Positions 13,845 through 21,728 of a stretch of 32,632 bases of DNA are shown here, piece after piece; position 1 is the stretch's first letter, and every line of letters begins with the position of its first letter. The DNA is from an uncultured bacterium. Lineage in GTDB: Bacteria > Bacteroidota > Bacteroidia > Bacteroidales > Bacteroidaceae. Made by a program: the position numbers and the translations under genes. The DNA lies in assembly GCA_946188155.1 (NCBI GenBank), contig CAMHUC010000044.1:1-32632 (forward strand), written 5' to 3'. The notes under the pieces were generated by a model. That model saw only the letters and a list, made by a program, of their open reading frames with translations. It was not told the DNA's origin and made no database searches.

Positions 13845-16566
13845 GGATATAAGAAACAACTGGACCATGCGAGTGGTAGTGATACTTATCACTTATCACT
13901 TATCGCTTATCACTTCATCTGCCCAGCAGATGATCAGCGGCCAGGTGACAGATGCCCAGACGGGGGAGGGGATACCCTTCGCCAGTGTGCAGTATAAGGG
14001 GCACAACGTGGGCGTGGCCTCCGACATCGACGGCAACTACCGCATTGCCCGCCACAACGGTTGGGTGCTGACGTTCAGTGCTGTGGGCTATGTGCCCCAT
14101 ACGTCGGTGGTGAACAGCTCGGTGAAGAGCAACTACTTCGTGAAGCTGAAGACGGACAACCGTATGCTCAAGGAGGTGAAGGTAGAGGCCAAGCGCGGAC
14201 GCTACAGCCGTAAGAACAATCCTGCGGTGGAGATGATGAAGAAGGTGGTGGCAGCCAAGAAGCTCAGCGACCTGTCGAACCACGACTTCTATCAATATAA
14301 TAAATACCAGAAGCTCACCCTTGCCCTGAACAATATCACCCCGGAAACGCTGGAAAACCCCAAGACCAAAAAGAAGAAGTGGTACATCGACCAGGTGGAG
14401 GTGTGCCCCTACAATAATAAGATGATACTGCCTGTGAGCGTTGAAGAGACCGTCTCGCAGAAAATCTACCGCAAGAAGCCACACGACGAGAAGACCATCA
14501 TCAAGGGCCAGAACACCACGGGTATCAACGACCTGGTGCAGACGGGCGACATTCTGAACACGGTGATGAAGGACGTCTTTACGGATGTGAACATCTACGA
14601 CGACCAGATACGCATGCTGCAGTACCCCTTCACCTCGCCCATCGGAAAAGATGCCATTGCCTTCTACCGATTCTATATAGAAGACACGCTGATGGTGGAC
14701 AAGGACAAGTGCTTCCACCTGCACTTCCTGCCCAACAACCAGCAGGACTTCGGATTCCGTGGCGACCTCTACATCCTGGCCGACAGCTCGTGGCAGGTGA
14801 AGCGCTGCGAGATGACCATTCCGAAGAAGAGCGACGTGAACTTCGTGGAGAACATGCAGATACTGCAGGAGTTCCGCCGTTTGCCCAACGGCGAGTGGGT
14901 TCTGGCCGTCGATGATATGTTCACTGAAATCAAGTTGGCCAGCTTCCTGCAGACTTTTGCGGTAATCAGGAACACGCGCATGACCGACTTCGCCTTCGAC
15001 GAGTTACCGCGCCAGCTCTTCAAGGGCAAGAAGAAGGAGGTAAAGGACGTGAACGCCATGATGCGCAGCGACGACTTCTGGAAGCAGTATCGACAGGTGG
15101 AACTCACCAAGAGCGAAGGGTCGATGGACCAGTTCATCAAGAACCTCCAGAATGTGAAGGGCTTCAAGTATATCATCTTCGGACTGAAGGCCCTCATCGA
15201 GAACTTCGTCGAGACAGGCACGAAGAAACACCCCTCGAAGGTGGACATCGGCCCGGTGAACACAATCATCTCACGCAATTTCATCGACGGCTTCCGATTC
15301 CGACTCACCGCACAGACCACGGCCAACCTCGACTCCAACCTCTTCCTGAAGGGTTACGTGGCACGGGGCATCAACTCGCACAAGACCTACTACAGAGGCG
15401 ACGTGATATGGTCGTTCAACAAGAAGGAGTATCTGCCCCGCGAGTTCCCCATGCGTACGCTCACCTTGTCGTCGAGCTACGACATCGAGTCGCCCTCCGA
15501 CAAGTTCCTGCGCACCGACAAGGACAATATGTTCACAGCCTTCAAGTGGACAACGGTAGACAAGATGCAGTTCTACAACCGCCAGACGCTCACCTTCCAG
15601 CGCGAAGAGGACTGGGGCTTCCGCACCACCGTGCAGCTGAAGACCGAAGAGAATGAGGCTGCAGGCAGCCTCTACTTCATACCGCTGTCGGAGAGCGGTG
15701 ACCGTCGGCTGTGGACTAACTGGAGCCACCCGGAGCCAGCAGGATTGTCCGGATTGCCCGGAGATTCCGGAAATTCCGGATTGTCCGGGGGGGACGGATT
15801 GTCCGGAGATTCCGGGAATTCCGGATTATCCGTTAACCCGGCAGAGGCAGTCGCCTCGCGCAAGATACGCACCACGGAGCTCTTCGCCGAGCTGCGCTTC
15901 GCACCCGGTGAGACCTTCATCAACACCAAGCAGCGGCGCCTGCCCATCAACCTCGATGCCCCAGTCTTCACAGTGAGCCACCGTCTGGGCATCAAAGGCC
16001 TCTTAGGCAGCCAGTACAGCTACAACCTGACGGAGGCCAGCATCTACAAGCGCTTCTGGCTGAAGTCGTGGGGTAAGCTCGATCTGAAGGTGAAGGGCGG
16101 CATACAGTGGGAGAAAGTGCCCTTCCCCCTGCTCTGTATGCCGGAGACCAACCTGTCGTACATCGTGCAGGACTACACCTTCGAGGCCATCAACAACATG
16201 GAGTTCCCCACCGACCGCTACCTCTCGGGCTACGCGTACTGGGACCTCAACGGCAAGCTTTTCAACCGCATCCCGCTGCTGAAGAAACTCAAGTGGAGAG
16301 AGTGGATTGGCATTCGCTGCCTCTGGGGTGACTTGTCGGACAAGAACAATCCCTATGCTGCCAGCAATGCGGGCAACCCCATCGTAATGTACTTCCCCGA
16401 CGGGGCCTATGTCATCGACCCGAAGAAACCTTATTTGGAGCTCTCCCTCGGCATCCATAACATCTTCAAGCTGATACACGTGGAGTATGTTCGCCGCCTG
16501 AACTACAACGAGCTGCCCACAGCCAAGAAGCACGGTGTGAGGTTTATGGTGAGAATGACGTTCTGA
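13834..16566 (+). CDS. DUF5686 outer-membrane protein with carboxypeptidase-regulatory domain
   Basis: The 910-residue frame starts at ATG 13834, overlapping the HAD gene by 11 bp; an ATG at 13867 (MRVVVILITYH) gives a cleaner signal peptide and may be the true start. After the signal comes a CarboxypepD_reg-like domain (ISGQVTDAQTGEGIPFASV, about residues 34-110), then the long DUF5686 part. The C-terminus ends VRFMVRMTF, a phenylalanine-terminated beta-signal of outer-membrane barrels. Its role is unknown. The signal peptide is partly written by a CTTATCA repeat, and a Gly/Ser/Asp-rich loop at about residues 639-666 is written by the 9-bp CCGG repeat. It is the last gene before a terminator. 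Confidence 0.87.
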   Translation: MADKDIRNNWTMRVVVILITYHLSLITSSAQQMISGQVTDAQTGEGIPFASVQYKGHNVGVASDIDGNYRIARHNGWVLTFSAVGYVPHTSVVNSSVKSNYFVKLKTDNRMLKEVKVEAKRGRYSRKNNPAVEMMKKVVAAKKLSDLSNHDFYQYNKYQKLTLALNNITPETLENPKTKKKKWYIDQVEVCPYNNKMILPVSVEETVSQKIYRKKPHDEKTIIKGQNTTGINDLVQTGDILNTVMKDVFTDVNIYDDQIRMLQYPFTSPIGKDAIAFYRFYIEDTLMVDKDKCFHLHFLPNNQQDFGFRGDLYILADSSWQVKRCEMTIPKKSDVNFVENMQILQEFRRLPNGEWVLAVDDMFTEIKLASFLQTFAVIRNTRMTDFAFDELPRQLFKGKKKEVKDVNAMMRSDDFWKQYRQVELTKSEGSMDQFIKNLQNVKGFKYIIFGLKALIENFVETGTKKHPSKVDIGPVNTIISRNFIDGFRFRLTAQTTANLDSNLFLKGYVARGINSHKTYYRGDVIWSFNKKEYLPREFPMRTLTLSSSYDIESPSDKFLRTDKDNMFTAFKWTTVDKMQFYNRQTLTFQREEDWGFRTTVQLKTEENEAAGSLYFIPLSESGDRRLWTNWSHPEPAGLSGLPGDSGNSGLSGGDGLSGDSGNSGLSVNPAEAVASRKIRTTELFAELRFAPGETFINTKQRRLPINLDAPVFTVSHRLGIKGLLGSQYSYNLTEASIYKRFWLKSWGKLDLKVKGGIQWEKVPFPLLCMPETNLSYIVQDYTFEAINNMEFPTDRYLSGYAYWDLNGKLFNRIPLLKKLKWREWIGIRCLWGDLSDKNNPYAASNAGNPIVMYFPDGAYVIDPKKPYLELSLGIHNIFKLIHVEYVRRLNYNELPTAKKHGVRFMVRMTF
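13885..13912. repeat. 7-bp repeat (CTTATCA) in a signal-peptide region
   Basis: Four heptamers encode LITYHLSLIT, the hydrophobic core of the DUF5686 protein's signal peptide. Confidence 0.8.
15749..15832. repeat. 9-bp CCGG repeat inside the DUF5686 gene
   Basis: Nine units (CCGGATTGC, CCGGAGATT, CCGGAAATT and variants, plus one ACGG unit) encode a Gly-Ser-Asp-rich loop such as GDSGNSGLSG. Same repeat class as 4685-4720 and 5575-5655. Confidence 0.9.
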
Positions 16567-16591
16567 CCTGTTACTGGCTAAGACATAAAAA

Positions 16592-16630
16592 AACCAAGGA
16601 TTGTCATCACGACAGCCTTGGTTCTCTTTT
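16592..16630 (+). terminator. Rho-independent terminator after the DUF5686 gene
   Basis: An 8-bp stem (AACCAAGG with CCTTGGTT) encloses a smaller TGTC/GACA stem and an ATCAC loop, and is followed by TCTCTTTT. It lies 26 nt past the stop codon. Confidence 0.8.
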
Positions 16631-16734
16631 CTAACTAACTTATTATCAACTATTCATTACTCATTCTTATTTTTGACGGTGCAAAATTACATATAATATC
16701 CATAAGCAATATGCTTTTCGGGCAAAAAATGAAC

Positions 16735-16746
16735 GTAAACGTTTGC
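16735..16746. promoter_or_regulatory. Candidate LacI-family operator
   Basis: GTAAACGTTTGC is a near-perfect palindrome (five of six pairs) centred on CG, as in LacI/PurR operators. It overlaps the -33 box of the LacI gene's own promoter, which suggests self-repression (inference). Confidence 0.55.
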
Positions 16747-16772
16747 GAGTTCGGGATTTTTTTGTAACTTTG
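16742..16772 (+). promoter_or_regulatory. Promoter of the LacI-family gene
   Basis: TTTG (16742-16745), 19 nt, TAACTTTG (16765-16772); the start codon is 22 nt downstream. Exact match to the Bacteroidetes consensus and spacing. Confidence 0.85.
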
Positions 16773-16794
16773 CCGCCGCAAACTATTCGTTGCT

Positions 16795-17814
16795 ATGGCA
16801 ATCAATAAACGTAGAACGTCGCTGAAAGACCTGGCCCAGGAGCTGGGCGTCAGCATAGCCACTGTCAGCCGTGCCCTGCGCAGCAGCCCAGAGATTGGCA
16901 AGGAGATGCAGGAGCGCGTGAAGGAGCTGGCCAAGCGTCTGAACTATCGTCCCAACCCCTTTGCCCAGAGCCTGCGCAAGGAGGCTCCCAGGATGATAGG
17001 CGTGGTGGTGCCCAACTTGGTGACTCACTATTATGCTGCCGTGCTCGACGGTATCGAGGACGAGGCTGGTAAGGCAGGCTACTCAGTGATTAGTGCCAAT
17101 ACCCACGAGGACACAGAGGCCGAGGTGCGTGCCATCGACAATTTCATCAGCCTGCACGTGGAGGGCATCATCGCCTGCCTGTCGCAGAACACCACCGACT
17201 ACAGCCATTTCGAGGAAATCTCACAGATGGGCATCCCCCTGGTGTTCTTCGGGCGGACCTGTCTTTCTGACCGCTTTTCGAGCGTCACGGCCAATGGCGA
17301 CGAGGCTGCCCAGCAGGCCACTCAGCACCTCATCGACACGGGCAGCAGCCGCATTGCCTTCATCGGAGGCCCTAACCACCTGGACATGGTGCGGCGCCGT
17401 AAGCACGGCTATCTGGAGGCTCTGCGAGAGAACCGTATTCCCATCGACCGCAATCTGGTGGTCTGCGAGAAGATTGACTACCAGTGGGCCTTGGATGCCA
17501 CCATGCACCTGCTTCAGGAGCAGCATCCCGATGCCATCCTGGCCTTCAACGACATCATCACCTTCGCCGCCTTTACGGCCATCAAGCAGCAGGGGCTACG
17601 CATTCCCGACGACGTGGCGCTTATCGGTTTCACCGACGACCAGCACGCCAAGTATGTTACGCCCCGCATGTCGGCCATCGAGGACCAGTCGCACCTGATG
17701 GGGCAGACTGCCTGTCGGCTGCTGTTGAAGAGTATTGGTGGCGACAGTAAAATCTATAAGGAAATAGTGCCTCAGAAACTGGTCATCCGCGAAACCTCCG
17801 CACGTAAGTCTTAG
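16795..17814 (+). CDS. LacI-family transcriptional regulator
   Basis: The 339-residue protein has a LacI-type helix-turn-helix at about residues 9-30 (TSLKDLAQELGVSIATVSRA), a hinge helix (YRPNPFAQSLR), and a periplasmic-binding-protein-like sensor domain from about residue 63 (MIGVVVPNL) to the C-terminus, with IGFTDDQHAKYVTP near residue 280. Such regulators usually answer a sugar or nucleoside and repress its uptake or use. No transporter or sugar gene is next to it, so the regulon is elsewhere or limited to itself. A candidate operator overlaps its promoter. It meets the FHA gene tail to tail with a shared 4-bp TTAG. Confidence 0.93.
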   Translation: MAINKRRTSLKDLAQELGVSIATVSRALRSSPEIGKEMQERVKELAKRLNYRPNPFAQSLRKEAPRMIGVVVPNLVTHYYAAVLDGIEDEAGKAGYSVISANTHEDTEAEVRAIDNFISLHVEGIIACLSQNTTDYSHFEEISQMGIPLVFFGRTCLSDRFSSVTANGDEAAQQATQHLIDTGSSRIAFIGGPNHLDMVRRRKHGYLEALRENRIPIDRNLVVCEKIDYQWALDATMHLLQEQHPDAILAFNDIITFAAFTAIKQQGLRIPDDVALIGFTDDQHAKYVTPRMSAIEDQSHLMGQTACRLLLKSIGGDSKIYKEIVPQKLVIRETSARKS

Positions 17815-18341
17815 TCCTCTGAGTCGGCAGTACGCAGGATGATGCTGGTGGCACCTATGGTGAAGAGTGTCCCGTCACTGATGATGCGGCGCTCTTTTTG
17901 CGACAGTTCCACATTGTCTACGAAGGTACCCGTGTTGCTGTTGTTGTCTTTCAGCGTATAGCGGAGGTTGCCACGCTTGTCGCGGCTCACGTTGATGGTG
18001 CAGTGGTTCAGGTCGACGCTGGGGTCAACGGTCTCGAAAGGTGTGCTGATGGGGTTGCCCTTCTGATGGCGCCCAATGACGTTGTCACCCATGCGGAGCG
18101 GCAGCACCTGCTTGAAGTGGAACACATTCTCGATGACGACAATAGAGCCGCATCCTTCCTCGTTGGTCCTTTCGTCGGGATTCTCATCCTTCTGGCGGTT
18201 CTTCAGCTTGCTCACGCCGATGCGGATGCCAAACTCCTTGCCGCAGTCTGGGCACTGGAACACCAGCGACTGACCAGCCTCATACTGGGTCTCGTCGAAG
18301 GTGATATACTGTTCACACTTGGGGCATCGTACGCGCTTCAC
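17811..18341 (-). CDS. FHA-domain protein with N-terminal zinc ribbon
   Basis: The 176-residue product starts at a GTG (18341), the first possible start after an in-frame stop in the repeat. A zinc ribbon with two Cys pairs (CPKC near residue 6, CPDC near residue 30) comes first. The FHA domain covers about residues 85-170: VIGRHQ, LNHCTI and NNSNTGTFVDN hold the expected phosphothreonine-binding residues. It should read phosphothreonine on a partner, but no Ser/Thr kinase is nearby. Its 3' end overlaps the LacI gene by 4 bp. The spacer to the upstream gene is filled by a CTATAAA repeat. Confidence 0.85.
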   Translation of the reverse strand: MKRVRCPKCEQYITFDETQYEAGQSLVFQCPDCGKEFGIRIGVSKLKNRQKDENPDERTNEEGCGSIVVIENVFHFKQVLPLRMGDNVIGRHQKGNPISTPFETVDPSVDLNHCTINVSRDKRGNLRYTLKDNNSNTGTFVDNVELSQKERRIISDGTLFTIGATSIILRTADSED

Positions 18342-18344
18342 TTC

Positions 18345-18372
18345 CTATAAACTATAAACTATAAACTGTAAA
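18345..18372. repeat. 7-bp repeat (CTATAAA) in the FHA/SPOR spacer
   Basis: Four heptamers, the last CTGTAAA. The reverse complement of the same heptamer forms the array at 30367-30401. Confidence 0.85.
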
Positions 18373-18379
18373 CCGTCAC

Positions 18380-19471
18380 CTAAATCCCCATCACCCAGGC
18401 CTCGTCGAAGTCCTTGTCGCCACGAAGCGTTCTGAGATGGTCATGGGCGTTGCTCTCTGAACTGTAGTTGCCCAGGATGACACGCGTCACGTTGTTGCGG
18501 ACGAATACCCTGGCCTGGTCGAACCCCTTGCTGTGCAGCTTCTCCACAAAGGCGTTGGCGTTCTTCTTTGTGATGTAGCTGGCCAGCACGATGGTGTAGC
18601 TTTCCTCCTTCGCCTCCTCATGTGTTGACGTAGCGGTATTCATGGTGGGAGTGACGGCTTTGGCGGTGTCGGCCTTTTGCTCTTCGGGTGCCACGGCGGC
18701 AATGGCTGCCGTGTCGGTGGTGGTGCTGATAGTCACCTTCTGCATGTTGGTGTCCTTCACCGTCATGCCCGAGAGCATCGGATTGTGCAGGTTGCCCATG
18801 CTGCGGCCTGTTTCGCGGCTGTTACTCACAGGGGTAGTCATCACGAAGAAGGCCACCACGGCAGCAGCTACCGCCACGGCATTACGCACCCACGACATCT
18901 TAATCTTTATCGTGTGCTCATCCTCGTCGTCCTCGTCAAAGAGATGCTTCTCCAGGGCCGACTCCGTATCCTGTGGCTCTTCGGCCTTGGCCGTTGCCGT
19001 CCGGTCGGAAGGCTTCTTTGTCGTTGAGGCTTCCTTCTTCGACTCGGCAGCGGCGAGGGGTATCATCTCAAACGAACTCAGTCCGTAGAGAGCCGGTGTC
19101 AGTATGCCTGCCTCGCAAGGGGTGAACACCAGGTTGCCGTCCTCATTGAGCGCCAGCAGGCCGATGTCGTTCAGTTCGTAGCTGCCCTCGTTTTCCAGGT
19201 GTTGGCGCAGCTCTGTCACTTCGCTCTCAATACGGCGCTCGGCTTCTGGGTAGCTCAGGTCGTAGGCCTCCACATACGACTGCACCAGCAGCGAGTCGTT
19301 CATTGTCAGCTTGGGGTTGAAGCCCAGCGTGCGCAGTGGGGGTAGGAACGTGCAGTCAGAGGCATCGAAGGTAGCCTCGACGTGGTGCGCCATGAAGCCT
19401 CCCAGTCCGGGTACGATGACGCAGTCGTTACTCAGTAGGAGTATCTCAATATGTCTTTCCAGTTCAATCAC
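18380..19471 (-). CDS. HU-CCDC81 and SPOR domain membrane protein
   Basis: The frame is 363 residues from the GTG at 19471 (start VIELERHIEILL); an upstream ATG at 19507 would lie before the promoter box and is rejected. Two prokaryotic HU-CCDC81 domains fill about residues 1-140 (DCVIVPGLGGF, NDIGLLALNEDGNLVF). A charged linker, one membrane helix (about residues 195-213, AVAVAAAVVAFFVM), a low-complexity linker and a C-terminal SPOR domain (about 290-363, YTIVLASYITKKNANAF) follow. SPOR binds denuded peptidoglycan at septa, so a link between the division site and a cytoplasmic DNA- or protein-binding part is plausible. The promoter lies 5 nt before the GTG, so the message is probably leaderless. 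Confidence 0.85.
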   Translation of the reverse strand: MIELERHIEILLLSNDCVIVPGLGGFMAHHVEATFDASDCTFLPPLRTLGFNPKLTMNDSLLVQSYVEAYDLSYPEAERRIESEVTELRQHLENEGSYELNDIGLLALNEDGNLVFTPCEAGILTPALYGLSSFEMIPLAAAESKKEASTTKKPSDRTATAKAEEPQDTESALEKHLFDEDDEDEHTIKIKMSWVRNAVAVAAAVVAFFVMTTPVSNSRETGRSMGNLHNPMLSGMTVKDTNMQKVTISTTTDTAAIAAVAPEEQKADTAKAVTPTMNTATSTHEEAKEESYTIVLASYITKKNANAFVEKLHSKGFDQARVFVRNNVTRVILGNYSSESNAHDHLRTLRGDKDFDEAWVMGI

Positions 19472-19476
19472 GTGTG

Positions 19477-19508
19477 CAAAATTACACCTTTTTTGTGAAA
19501 TAAACAAA
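19477..19508 (-). promoter_or_regulatory. Promoter of the HU-CCDC81/SPOR gene
   Basis: Read leftwards: TTTG (19505-19508), 20 nt, TAATTTTG (19477-19484), then only 5 nt to the GTG start. This decides the start codon. Confidence 0.8.
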
Positions 19509-19548
19509 TAAAGAAACTTAAAATTGCATAGAAATGGATTTTTTCCAT

Positions 19549-19556
19549 TAACTTTG
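19549..19556 (+). promoter_or_regulatory. Promoter -7 box of ugd
   Basis: TAACTTTG matches TAnnTTTG; the -33 box is poor (ATTG near 19523). The leader would be about 42 nt. Confidence 0.65.
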
Positions 19557-19602
19557 CACGCAGATTCAGAGTGATTAACGTATTATCTGAACGCACAGTA
19601 AT

Positions 19603-20922
19603 ATGAATATAGCAATTGTAGGAACAGGATATGTAGGACTGGTTTCGGGAACATGCTTCGCTGAGACCGGTGTCAACGTGACGTGTGTCGATGTTGACGA
19701 GTCGAAGATTGAACGCCTGAAGAGCGGCCAGATACCCATCTATGAGCCAGGGCTCGACGAGATGGTGCGCAAGAACGTGGCTGCCGGGCGCCTGAAGTTC
19801 ACCACCGACCTGGCTTCGGTGCTCGACGATGTGGAGATAGTGTTCTCTGCCGTGGGTACGCCTCCCGATGAGGACGGCTCTGCCGACCTGAAGTACGTGC
19901 TTCAGGTGGCCAAGACCATCGGTGAGAACTTGAAGAAGTATGTGGTGGTCGTGACGAAGTCCACCGTTCCCGTAGGTACTGCCCGCAAGGTGCGCAAGAC
20001 GATTGAGGACGAGTTGCAGCGTCGCGGCGTCAACATTGAGTTCGATGTGGCCTCCAATCCCGAGTTTCTCAAGGAGGGCAACGCCATCAAGGACTTCATG
20101 TCGCCCGACCGCGTGGTAGTAGGTGTGGAGAGCGAGCATGCCAAGAAGGTGCTCACGCGTCTGTACAAGCCTTTCTTGATTAACAATTTCCGCGTCATCT
20201 TCATGGACATCCCTTCTGCCGAGATGACCAAGTATGCTGCCAACTCTATGCTGGCCACGCGCATCTCCTTTATGAACGACATTGCCAACCTGTGTGAGCG
20301 CGTGGGTGCAGATGTAAATATGGTACGCGCGGGAATAGGTTCCGACACCCGCATCGGCCGCAAGTTTCTCTATGCCGGCTGCGGCTACGGTGGCAGCTGC
20401 TTCCCCAAGGATGTGAAGGCTCTCATCAAGACAGCCGACCAGAACGGCTACTCGATGGAGGTGCTCAAGGCCGTGGAGCGCGTCAACGAGCGGCAGAAGA
20501 GCATCCTCTTCGAAAAGCTCGTCAAAGCCTTCGGCGGCCAGGATGAGCTTCGCGGCAAGACCGTTGCCATGTGGGGACTCTCCTTCAAGCCCGAGACCGA
20601 CGACATGCGCGAGTCGACGGCCCTGGTGATGATTGGTAAACTGCTCGACGCGGGCTGCACCGTGAGGGCCTACGACCCCATCGCCATGGATGAGTGCAAG
20701 CGGCGCATCGGCGAGAAGGTGACCTACTGCCGCGACATGTACGATGCCGTGCTCGATGCCGATGCCATGCTGCTGCTCACGGAGTGGAAGGAGTTCCGGC
20801 TGCCCACATGGGGAGTCATCAAAAAGGCCATGAAGCGCCCGCTGGTGATTGACGGAAGAAACATTTTCGACAGCGAGGAACTCGGCGAATACGGCTTCGA
20901 GTATCACTGTATAGGAAAGTAG
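19603..20922 (+). CDS. ugd: UDP-glucose 6-dehydrogenase
   Basis: Oxidises UDP-glucose twice with NAD to UDP-glucuronate, a precursor of capsule and exopolysaccharide sugars. The length of 439 residues is normal. The Rossmann motif is IVGTGYVGL at residues 5-13; catalytic Cys266 lies in GYGGSCFPKD; the NPEFLKEG and ESTAL motifs of the family are present. It starts at ATG 19603 after a promoter. It is followed with a 1-nt stop overlap by the GTG start region of a lipoprotein gene, which is probably read on the same message. Confidence 0.96.
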   Translation: MNIAIVGTGYVGLVSGTCFAETGVNVTCVDVDESKIERLKSGQIPIYEPGLDEMVRKNVAAGRLKFTTDLASVLDDVEIVFSAVGTPPDEDGSADLKYVLQVAKTIGENLKKYVVVVTKSTVPVGTARKVRKTIEDELQRRGVNIEFDVASNPEFLKEGNAIKDFMSPDRVVVGVESEHAKKVLTRLYKPFLINNFRVIFMDIPSAEMTKYAANSMLATRISFMNDIANLCERVGADVNMVRAGIGSDTRIGRKFLYAGCGYGGSCFPKDVKALIKTADQNGYSMEVLKAVERVNERQKSILFEKLVKAFGGQDELRGKTVAMWGLSFKPETDDMRESTALVMIGKLLDAGCTVRAYDPIAMDECKRRIGEKVTYCRDMYDAVLDADAMLLLTEWKEFRLPTWGVIKKAMKRPLVIDGRNIFDSEELGEYGFEYHCIGK

Positions 20923-20933
20923 TGAAGAGTGGT

Positions 20934-21728
20934 ATGAAGTTACTCCTCCTTATAGTCACTGTGGCACTGCTGACGGGATGCTCCCGCCAGAAGGCTGGGC
21001 AGGCCCCCGTCGGAGAGCAGGAGGAGAGCCGCGAGGCGAAGGCCATGCTACAGGGCATCTGGCTCGACCAGGAGACGGAGGAGGTGTCGTTGAGCGTCAG
21101 GGGGGATACCATCTTCTATTCCGACTCCACCAGCATGCCTGCCTACTTCAAGATTGTGGGCGACTCACTGGTGTTCGCCACCGGTACGAAGTATGGTATC
21201 GTGAAGCAGACTGACCATCTCTTCTGGTTCAAGAATCAGAATGGCGACGTGGTGAAACTCCAGAAAAGCGACAATCCTGAGGATGCCGCCGAGTTTATCC
21301 ACGGCACACCGCCCGTGCTCACCTATACCCATCAGGTGAAGAAGGACTCCACCATCACCTACGGCGGTGAGCGCTACCACTGGTATGTGGCCATCAATCC
21401 CACGAGGTACAAGGTGGTGAAACGGGCCTACAACGACGATGGTGTCGAGGTGGAGAACGTCTACTACGACAATATCATGCACATCAGCCTCTACAAGGGC
21501 TCCCAGCGGCTCTACTCCAGCGACTTCCGCAAGCAGCAGTATGCCAAGTATGTGCCTCAGGAGTTCCTCCGGGAGGCGGTGCTGGGCAATATGGAATACG
21601 ACCATGCCGACAGCGAGGGGCTGCACTTCCGTGCCACGCTCTGCATACCCGACGGTGCCAGCTGCTACCTGGTTGACACCACAATCAGCTACAAGGGACA
21701 GATGTCGATGAAGACGATTGAATATTAG
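20934..21728 (+). CDS. Lipoprotein, possibly DUF4738
   Basis: A 264-residue lipoprotein. The ATG at 20934 (MKLLLLIVTVALLTGCS) is preferred to the GTG at 20922 because it begins the signal peptide directly; the lipobox is LTGC with Cys at residue 16. The mature part has a lipocalin- or META-like pattern of short strands (GIWLDQETEEV, YFKIVGDSLVF), consistent with DUF4738-type Bacteroidales lipoproteins, though this assignment is tentative. It follows ugd directly, but no link to UDP-glucuronate is evident. The 3' end shares 4 bp (TTAG) with nudC. Confidence 0.75.
   Translation: MKLLLLIVTVALLTGCSRQKAGQAPVGEQEESREAKAMLQGIWLDQETEEVSLSVRGDTIFYSDSTSMPAYFKIVGDSLVFATGTKYGIVKQTDHLFWFKNQNGDVVKLQKSDNPEDAAEFIHGTPPVLTYTHQVKKDSTITYGGERYHWYVAINPTRYKVVKRAYNDDGVEVENVYYDNIMHISLYKGSQRLYSSDFRKQQYAKYVPQEFLREAVLGNMEYDHADSEGLHFRATLCIPDGASCYLVDTTISYKGQMSMKTIEY

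Noticed and set aside
19468..20907. Minus-strand frame of 479 codons
   Set aside because: Exactly antisense to ugd; composition is rich in His, Val and Leu as expected of a shadow.
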